Part shown: positions 45,429 to 50,238 of the stretch, in pieces
Position numbering within the stretch: position 1 is the stretch's first letter
Layout of the letters: every line of letters begins with the position of its first letter
NCBI RefSeq assembly: GCF_016595495.1
Contig: NZ_JAENIM010000031.1
Span: forward strand, 1 to 50,238
DNA length: 50,238 bases
DNA from: Persicirhabdus sediminis
GTDB taxonomy: Bacteria; Verrucomicrobiota; Verrucomicrobiia; Verrucomicrobiales; Akkermansiaceae
Reading direction: 5' to 3'
Position numbers and translations under genes: made by a program
Notes under the pieces: generated by a model
Told to the model about the DNA's origin: nothing
What the model saw: only the letters and a program-made list of their open reading frames with translations
The model's database searches: none

Positions 45429-45866
45429 ATGCTAAATAATTTCACGACGATGAAGAGAAGCGGAATAATTGCTTTGGGTATAGTAATTGTGATTTCTCTA
45501 CAATCATGTGCTCCAAGTTATCGGCTAAATGAAGATTACTTGATCCGCTCACCTGATGCAGATGGTTATGGTTATACGAAGAAGGAAGTGGATGAACTTC
45601 ATATTAAGTTAATGAACACTGAATTTCCAAAACCTGCTGGATATGTCAGATCAATGCTTTCCAAGGATGCTCATGTTGGCTTGATGGCTTCCATTACTGA
45701 TTTTATCATTAGTGATGATGGTGTTATTTCGGTCTATGTACTGACTCATAAGTTGAACGATAAATATGGCTTGGTGATTTACCAAGAGCATTATGCGGAG
45801 GGTAAATCTCCCGTTGATACTGACGTTGCTGATTCAGATGCAGAGATTGTCAGAATTAGAAGATAA
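45429..45866 (+). CDS. Small lipoprotein, unknown
   Basis: 145 aa with a lipobox (VISLQSC) near residue 27. The mature part is a mixed fold with no family I recognise. The ATG at 45429 or the later ATG at 45450 (MKRSG) are both possible; the later one gives the more usual signal peptide length. Confidence 0.5.
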   Translation: MLNNFTTMKRSGIIALGIVIVISLQSCAPSYRLNEDYLIRSPDADGYGYTKKEVDELHIKLMNTEFPKPAGYVRSMLSKDAHVGLMASITDFIISDDGVISVYVLTHKLNDKYGLVIYQEHYAEGKSPVDTDVADSDAEIVRIRR

Positions 45867-45918
45867 CGCATACTACTAGGTATTTACATATCTATAGAAC
45901 TAACAGATAAGATGTTTT

Positions 45919-46230
45919 GTGAAATTTCTATGCATACCCAAAAAGGAGGAGCGAAAAATATGGGACAAGGAATATGATGACGTGTTCCTCAAGCGATTCT
46001 GTGAATACCTAGTTGTTCATTTCAACGCGGAATACAAAGGCGACAGCTGGGGGCTTTGGGGCGCGCAAGAAGTCACCCGGTATGACTTCTCCATTCCGGA
46101 TAAGAGCATCACAGTAATGACTGAGACATACATGGGCGTTACACTATGCGGAGAGAAGTCACTCGTTGATCAAATCACGGAGAAAGCCTCTACCGATGGT
46201 ATTTTCAGACAGGGAGCCTGTGCCAGCTAG
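45919..46230 (+). CDS. Small hypothetical protein, possibly cytosolic
   Basis: 103 aa, GTG start. Charged N-terminus (KKEERKIWDKEYDDVFLKRF) and a C-terminal beta-rich part. No signal peptide. The stop TAG lies in CCAGCTAG, inside the start of the following spacer repeat, so the 3' end may have been altered by the repeat. Confidence 0.45.
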   Translation: MKFLCIPKKEERKIWDKEYDDVFLKRFCEYLVVHFNAEYKGDSWGLWGAQEVTRYDFSIPDKSITVMTETYMGVTLCGEKSLVDQITEKASTDGIFRQGACAS

Positions 46231-46437
46231 CTCTCTAACTGCCGAGCTGCCAGCCAGACTTGTGTGTGGGCTGGTGACATCGAGTTGCTATTTTATTGAC
46301 CCAAGTTAGAGATCTATCATCATAGCAGCGAGCTGACATTTCTATCACTTCTATCTCTATGAGAACACTCGCAGCGTTCTATGACTGAAATGACTAAGCT
46401 CACCGAGATTACTAAGAACCGATAATTTTCTATCAAA
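46231..46437 (+). repeat. Spacer repeat between cassette-like genes 7 and 8
   Basis: Nearly identical to 43765-43889 over its first 115 bp (from 46218), with the core at 46296-46322. The remaining part is unrelated to the other copy. Confidence 0.6.
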
Positions 46438-46809
46438 ATGAAACCATGCCGAGAATGTAAACATGAGGTCAGCGAACAAGCCAGAGCTTGTCCAAACTGT
46501 GGCGCTCCTGAGCCAGCGAAAGACAAGTTTGATGGTTACGGTTATGAATATAAGTCGGAGGCAAAGTTGATGGGCTTGCCGATTCTGCACATCTCGTTCA
46601 AATATCGAGCTAATGGTAGACCCGTGCCAGCGGTAGGCATTATCGCCATCGGTCAATTTGCTGCAGGGGCAATTTCTATCAGCCAATTTGGTGTTGGTTT
46701 GTTAAGTGTGTCCCAGTTTACCGTGGCTGCTGTTGCCATTGCTCAGTTTGCAGCTGGCTACACAGGCATCGCGCAGATTGGTGCCTTCTTGAAACAAATT
46801 GTTATGTAG
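46438..46809 (+). CDS. Zinc ribbon plus five 10-residue repeats
   Basis: 123 aa. The N-terminus is a zinc ribbon (CRECKHEVSEQARACPNCG). Residues about 72-120 are five decapeptide repeats with the pattern (A/S/G)I(G/S/A)QFxxGxx: AIGQFAAGAI, SISQFGVGLL, SVSQFTVAAV, AIAQFAAGYT, GIAQIGAFLK. A regular beta-type stack or membrane-associated barrel is possible. Function unknown. The stop TAG lies in the AGCTAAC heptamer of the following spacer. Confidence 0.6.
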   Translation: MKPCRECKHEVSEQARACPNCGAPEPAKDKFDGYGYEYKSEAKLMGLPILHISFKYRANGRPVPAVGIIAIGQFAAGAISISQFGVGLLSVSQFTVAAVAIAQFAAGYTGIAQIGAFLKQIVM

Positions 46810-47004
46810 CTAACTATGGGCGCAGCCCACTACCATCATGAAAACTATCCATCTAGCTAAACATGCCGCCCGCCAGCTCAGCCCAAGCCATGATCGTAGC
46901 CTCGGCTAACCACGCCGCTGATAGGCTAAATCACTGAACCATTACAACGAACTAGTACTGTCGGGCAATTAACATCCCTATCTGACAAAATATCCAAAGA
47001 ACTC
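46810..47004 (+). repeat. Spacer repeat, near-copy of the 49.0-kb spacer
   Basis: AGCTAAC at 46808-46814 overlaps the upstream stop codon. CTATGGGCGCAGCCC, the AAACTATCCATCTAGCTAAA block and AGCCATGATCGTAGCC are shared with 48941-49020. It ends ACGAACTAGTACTGTCGGGC (46947-46966). Confidence 0.6.
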
Positions 47005-47586
47005 ATGAAAGCTGCAGGACTGAAGTACTACAAATGCCCAGCTGGCAAGATCCGCGTAAGTAACGACACGTTCTCTATCGGAGCGTTCGAAGTCACAAGT
47101 GTTGTCACGCTTGATTGTATGCGGCGATTCACCTCGGAAACGGGATACAAGACCGTAGCGGAGAGAATGCCAGGGCGAATGAATTACCACACAAATGAAC
47201 TAGTTGCGGACTTGAAGCAACGAGGGGTCTTAGACGGTGAAATTGCTGAAATTCCAGCCCTCAACTTAACACACGAAGATGCCGATGCGTTCGCAGCGTG
47301 GGCTGATCCATCGCTAAGGTTGCTCACTGTTCAAGAGGCAATTTCGCTAACGGTACAATCCATGCAGCAGCGCTTCAACGTGTGCAGTTCGTTGCATAAC
47401 AACTGTCTGATACGATGCGACGATCATGACGTCATTCTCAGGGCATTTCTCTACTGGCGTGGTTTATCTGAGCAGGGGATTGAGCCGGAAGCTGTTGGAG
47501 ATTACTACCTCGAGCGCCTTCTTGTCACTAGCGCCTTGGAGTACCTTGACACAGCACTTCATCTCGCACGTAGTGCATCCTCTTGA
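47005..47586 (+). CDS. FGE-sulfatase (SUMF1)-like domain protein, possibly incomplete
   Basis: 193 aa. FSIGAFEVTSVVTLDCMRRF, then ALNLTHEDADAFAAWADPSLRLLT, follow the formylglycine-generating-enzyme fold (EVT...F...W.DA.aFa.W....RL.T). The usual RLPTEAEWE and C-terminal RGGSW parts are replaced or absent, so catalysis of Cys-to-formylglycine is doubtful. Similar domains also act as binding modules. No signal peptide. Confidence 0.5.
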   Translation: MKAAGLKYYKCPAGKIRVSNDTFSIGAFEVTSVVTLDCMRRFTSETGYKTVAERMPGRMNYHTNELVADLKQRGVLDGEIAEIPALNLTHEDADAFAAWADPSLRLLTVQEAISLTVQSMQQRFNVCSSLHNNCLIRCDDHDVILRAFLYWRGLSEQGIEPEAVGDYYLERLLVTSALEYLDTALHLARSASS

Positions 47587-47716
47587 TTGCCTTCTAGCAC
47601 TATACGACAATACCCAACAAGTTGTGGGAGGTAAGCTCGGCTGTAGCTGATTCTTGTTAGCTACCTCCGGTCGAACGCCCCTCGGTTCGAGACTTGTTTC
47701 CCACACTGCCTCCACT
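47587..47716 (+). other. Hairpin-bearing gap with core-like heptamers
   Basis: ACCCAAC (47612-47618, a match to RYYYAAC) precedes a stem GGAGGTA..TACCTCC (47627-47668) and GTTAGCT (47656-47662, one mismatch to GTTRRRY). A short attC-like site is possible, but it may also be a terminator. Confidence 0.35.
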
Positions 47717-48157
47717 ATGACATTTTCAAAAATGGAAACGCTGAGACGACAATTTAGACCTCGCCTTTCGATAGTGCTGATGAATGCGTTCATCTTACCG
47801 CTGTTTGTAGTCTTTGTTGGTGCACTGCTCCCGTTTGAGTCACTATTATTTGGTAAATTGGTAGTCTTGATTGCCTCTATCACATTACTAGGTGTGCTCT
47901 GTGTGCTGTTCACGCGGCTAGAGCTCAATGCCGAGGATGACCATTTCTCATTGGTCGTTAGTCTGTTCAAGAAGCCGATTATTCAGAGACAGGTTAGAGG
48001 GATCTCATGGCACGCAATTGCCCGATATAGTCCGTCGGTTGATTCATCGCCAAACCAGACCACATTTTACCGAGTGGAAGTTGCTGACTTTGACGGGAAT
48101 CGGAGTGTAGTGATGGGAGAGTTACTAGCCTCTCTATACGGGGTTGACTGTCTCTAG
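47717..48157 (+). CDS. Small membrane protein, unknown
   Basis: About 146 aa with two close membrane helices (LMNAFILPLFVVFVGALL and LVVLIASITLLGVLCVLF) and a C-terminal cytosolic beta-rich domain (FYRVEVADFDGNRSVVMG), a layout like PH-domain or YdbT/bPH2-type small membrane proteins. I prefer the ATG at 47717; 47654 lies in the hairpin region. Confidence 0.5.
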   Translation: MTFSKMETLRRQFRPRLSIVLMNAFILPLFVVFVGALLPFESLLFGKLVVLIASITLLGVLCVLFTRLELNAEDDHFSLVVSLFKKPIIQRQVRGISWHAIARYSPSVDSSPNQTTFYRVEVADFDGNRSVVMGELLASLYGVDCL

Positions 48158-48329
48158 TTAGAGGCTCGTTGTGGACATCTAACCCAAGCTAGTATTTTTT
48201 AGAAGAAATGAAAATGATTCTATTTGGGCAAGGGGCATGCTCGGAAGCAAACAGCGCCCGCAATCGCTGGGCTAACAAGGAAGACATCGAAACCCCGACT
48301 GGTCTTCAACTCTAGAATCTCGATAAGAA
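48158..48329 (+). other. Spacer without gene
   Basis: 172 bp. ATCTAAC at 48178-48184 matches RYYYAAC. GGGCTAACAAGG (48268-48279) matches the CTAACAAGG start of the attC-like site at 49424. No matching GTTRRRY heptamer is visible. Confidence 0.4.
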
Positions 48330-48647
48330 ATGATGAAATTATTTCCACCACTAATCTTAGTAGCATCCATTTTTCTGTTCATGGAATCATTCCTGTCGGG
48401 ACCATTGGTAAAGCTTCCGACTAGAACCGCGCTGGACAACATCGAAAGAGACTTCCTGAACGAAGAGCTGGATGAAGAAGAAAAGAAGAGGTTCGAGTCA
48501 CTCAAAAAAGTGATAAACTGGAATCAGCAAAAAGCCTCTTCTGCTTACTTTAAATCAACGAAGGCGTTACTCTGGATCATCGCACTTTTGAGTATCCATA
48601 ATCTCATTCTCCTATATAAATTTTTAAGAAGAAAACGACCGAACTAG
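48330..48647 (+). CDS. Small membrane protein, unknown
   Basis: 105 aa. An N-terminal helix (LILVASIFLFMESFL), a charged coiled-coil-like middle (IERDFLNEELDEEEKKRFES) and a second helix (LLWIIALLSIHNLILLYKFL). No family recognised. Confidence 0.5.
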   Translation: MMKLFPPLILVASIFLFMESFLSGPLVKLPTRTALDNIERDFLNEELDEEEKKRFESLKKVINWNQQKASSAYFKSTKALLWIIALLSIHNLILLYKFLRRKRPN

Positions 48648-49137
48648 GCAGAGCTCACGACTAGAAACATAGCTCTCGCTATGAAGTTAGTCGGTTCGAG
48701 AATCCGTGAGGAAATCGGTATCAATGAAGAGCTTCGCTTCTGGTGAAATGCCTGTATCTCAGCTGGCTGGGCAATGATCCTTTTTTGCCCGCGTTCTAGC
48801 TAGCTAGACCTCGTCGTTCTGGCTGGAGATCGGTGGATAACTATTTTGTTGCTAGCTATTTCATTGACTGATTAGAGCGTTCTAGCAATCTTCATTAGGT
48901 CCACTGAAAACTGAAAATTTCAGCTACTAACTATGGGCATATCACGCTACCATCATGAAAACTATCCATCTAGCTAAACATGCCGCCCGCCAGCTAAACC
49001 CAAGCCATGATCGTAGCCTCGGCTAATCGCGCTGCAGATAGGTTAGCTCACTCACCAATCACTACGAATCAATATTGTTAGGCTGAAAATTCACCTTATC
49101 ACTCATTCCACCATTCAACTAAAAAGGATACACTATA
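48648..49137 (+). repeat. Long spacer repeat with GTTAGGC before the next gene
   Basis: 490 bp. It holds the core at 48864-48888, the CTAACTATGGGC..GCAGATAGGTTAG inverted ends (from about 48926 to 49055), ACTACGAATCAATATT and GTTAGGC (49077-49083), then 54 bp to the next ATG. An AAGGA lies shortly before that ATG. Confidence 0.65.
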
Positions 49138-49362
49138 ATGGCTTGCTACGAATATAAGCTGCTCCACTTCAAGGCTGGACTAGCTACGGAATCATCACTG
49201 CCAGACGATTTGAATCTTCGCTTTGACCAACTAGGTAAAGAAGGCTGGGAATACGTCGAAATGAAGCCCATCCAAAGTAGTGGGCTATTTTTTGTTTTTA
49301 TTGCAGTTTTCAGTAGAACCAAGAGTTTTGTTGCTATTTTTCGACGAGTAAAACCTAACTAA
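49138..49362 (+). CDS. DUF4177-type small protein
   Basis: 74 aa. YEYKLLHFKA, LNLRFDQLGKEGWEYVEMKP and a C-terminal AIFRRVKP match the DUF4177 pattern (YEY...LN.lG.eGWe.v.......fkr). It has no signal peptide. A clear AAGGA precedes the ATG. DUF4177 proteins are widespread on mobile and cassette-borne DNA; function unknown. Confidence 0.75.
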   Translation: MACYEYKLLHFKAGLATESSLPDDLNLRFDQLGKEGWEYVEMKPIQSSGLFFVFIAVFSRTKSFVAIFRRVKPN

Positions 49363-49423
49363 CAATGACACAGGCCTTTGACTGATTGATATCGCGTCTG
49401 AGATTCATTGAAAGCCATCCAAT

Positions 49424-49540
49424 GGCTAACAAGGCGCAGCTCCCAAGCTCTTCCCGGCCGAATTAATGACCTTTATGATAATTTCAACCCAAAAACGTAG
49501 CGCGCTGAGTGGTCAGCGGTTGGTGTGCTAGACGTTAGGC
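49424..49540 (+). other. attC-like recombination site
   Basis: 117 bp from GGCTAAC (49424-49430; R'' position, one mismatch to RYYYAAC) to GTTAGGC (49534-49540; R', exact match to GTTRRRY). The start CTAACAAGGCGCAGC and the end TGTGCTAGACGTTAGGC are those of typical attC sites. The inner arms pair only partly by eye. The next start codon follows five bases later, as in integron cassettes. The rest of 49363-49423 shows nothing. Confidence 0.55.
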
Positions 49541-49545
49541 GACAA

Positions 49546-49602
49546 ATGCAGAAAGATTACATTCTTACCAGAGACACAGCGATTCAGATGGGGATTGAGT
49601 GA
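49546..49602 (+). pseudogene. Cassette ORF start interrupted by the IS
   Basis: ATG at 49546 opens MQKDYILTRDTAIQMGIE and runs into TGA at the IS boundary (49600-49602), so the IS supplies the stop. The coding start five bases after GTTAGGC suggests a cassette gene cut after 18 codons. Confidence 0.5.
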
Positions 49603-49661
49603 ACTTCCCCAAAATACTAGCCAGCAGGTCTCCTAATTGATACCAAGGAATCATAGAGACC

Positions 49662-49997
49662 ATGACACAACCACGTAGAAGACATAGCGAAGAATTTAAG
49701 CAGGAAGTCATCGATTACTTTCTGAGTAGTGCAAAAAGCGTAACCCAAATCTGTAGAGACTTCCAAATCTCGCCCAGCCAATTTTATGCCTGGAAAAAGA
49801 AGCTCCTTGGGGACGCAGAGAGTGACCGAGCCTCAGGCGAGGGCATGAACGAAGTCCCCAAGGAGGCTTCGGTCGCAGAGTTAGCTGAGGAAGTTAGGAG
49901 GCTGCGCCAAGAGCTAGCCAAGTCACAGCGCCGTGAAGAAATCCTAAAAAAGGCTGCGCTCATATTGGGAAACGATCCTCACAACAATATGAGCTAG
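49662..49997 (+). CDS. IS3-family transposase OrfA
   Basis: 111 aa, identical to the left-copy OrfA: helix-turn-helix followed by a leucine-zipper-like helix. The A-AAA-AAG slippery heptamer lies at 49946-49952 inside its last codons. Confidence 0.93.
   Translation: MTQPRRRHSEEFKQEVIDYFLSSAKSVTQICRDFQISPSQFYAWKKKLLGDAESDRASGEGMNEVPKEASVAELAEEVRRLRQELAKSQRREEILKKAALILGNDPHNNMS
49946..49952 (+). other. Programmed -1 frameshift heptamer A AAA AAG
   Basis: Frameshift site of the right IS copy; orfB is open in the -1 frame from here. Confidence 0.8.
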
Positions 49998-50238
49998 TTC
50001 AGAAAATGAAGGATCAGGGTAACTATTCGGAGCTAGAGCTGTGCGCAGCTTTCGGCGTTTCAAGAGCTGGTTATAGGTACTATGTTAGCCAGCCGTCAAC
50101 TCAGAGAAAATGCACTCAGTTAGAATTGCTTGCAGAAATTAAAGCCATACATAAAGACCACAACCTTAAGGTTTATGGCTCGCCTCGAATGACTAAAGAG
50201 CTACAGGCCAGAGGCTGGAAGTGCTCTGAAAATACCGT
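49952..50238 (+). CDS. IS3-family transposase OrfB, 5' part only
   Basis: Mirror of the left-copy OrfB start: 95 codons open in the -1 frame, with CAAFGVSRAGYRYY and YGSPRMTKEL, cut by the window edge before the catalytic core. An ATG at 50006 is in frame. Confidence 0.85.

Larger units (their letters stand above)
40618..49602 (+). other. Candidate integron-cassette-like gene array (no integrase seen)
   Basis: Twelve small genes and one interrupted start all lie on the plus strand, most separated by spacers of a related repeat family. Six spacers share a core of the form TTGAC..A.TTAGAG followed by TCTA (40920, 42190, 43839, 45261, 46296, 48864). Several spacers end, shortly before the next start codon, in GTTRRRY-like heptamers (GTTAGGC at 49077 and 49534, GTTATGC at 45426, GTCGGGC at 46960). 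Uniform orientation, small unknown genes and a core heptamer before each start are the layout of an integron cassette array. No integron integrase gene is in the window. An alternative is a region of dispersed decaying repeats. Confidence 0.45.
49600..50238 (+). mobile_element. IS3-family insertion sequence, partial (right copy)
   Basis: Mirror image of 1-639, with the end TGAACTTCCCCAAAATA at 49600. The element continues past the edge, so only one terminus is visible. The boundary could be one base further left (G at 49599) because the flanking base matches in both copies. Confidence 0.9.

Noticed and set aside
3343-47586. Functional link between the sulfatase and the FGE-like gene
   Set aside because: They are 43 kb apart, and the FGE-like protein lacks the usual catalytic C-terminal region.
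1-50238. Circular element (plasmid or phage) closed at the ends
   Set aside because: The terminal repeats are inverted relative to each other, not direct, and the content includes tRNAs, gltX, aroE, tmk and tatC, which are chromosomal.

Overview
The window looks like a Verrucomicrobiota chromosome segment, probably class Verrucomicrobiae. The indicators are a very long protein of the Verru_Chthon cassette A type, a PEP-CTERM protein, a REP-associated (RAYT) transposase with families of intergenic palindromic repeats, and a nrfHA locus next to a system II cytochrome c maturation pair. This rests on family recognition, not on a search.

Both edges are the same 639 bp of an IS3-family element in opposite orientation, so the window is probably a contig that breaks inside IS copies. 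The left IS truncates a KAP-family P-loop NTPase gene (640-1323). The right IS interrupts a short reading frame that starts just after an attC-like site (49546-49602).

Region 1.3-6.3 kb has a lipoprotein tyrosine phosphatase, a sulfatase and many repeats: a 15-bp tandem array, a hairpin-rich element, and three decayed copies of the 5' end of the RAYT gene, ending at a tRNA-Tyr. Region 6.4-13.9 kb holds a lone RelE/ParE-like protein, a hydrolase, a 950-aa TPR protein, small membrane proteins and a probable pseudokinase. Region 14-25.6 kb holds the Verru_Chthon-like protein with a translationally overlapping partner, a TM2 protein, two zinc metallopeptidases, a PEP-CTERM protein, a BI-1 family protein, and the run tatC-yicC-M48 protease. 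Region 25.9-33.4 kb holds the RAYT gene, a DUF4126 protein, tmk, a pair of related membrane-anchored proteins, and gltX-aroE.

After a tandem repeat array (33.5-34.2 kb) comes a minus-strand block that reads resB, ccsA, nrfH, nrfA. It encodes respiratory nitrite ammonification together with the haem-attachment machinery for its multihaem cytochromes.

From tRNA-Leu (40.5 kb) to the right edge the character changes. Twelve small genes plus one interrupted start all lie on the plus strand. Most encode secreted, lipoprotein, zinc-ribbon or DUF proteins, and most are separated by related spacer repeats that carry integron-core-like heptamers. The last spacer resembles an attC site. I read this as a candidate integron cassette array without a visible integrase. 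A second window-wide signal is extreme abundance of AGCTGG/CCAGCT in the apparent core genes and much less in these cassette-like genes.
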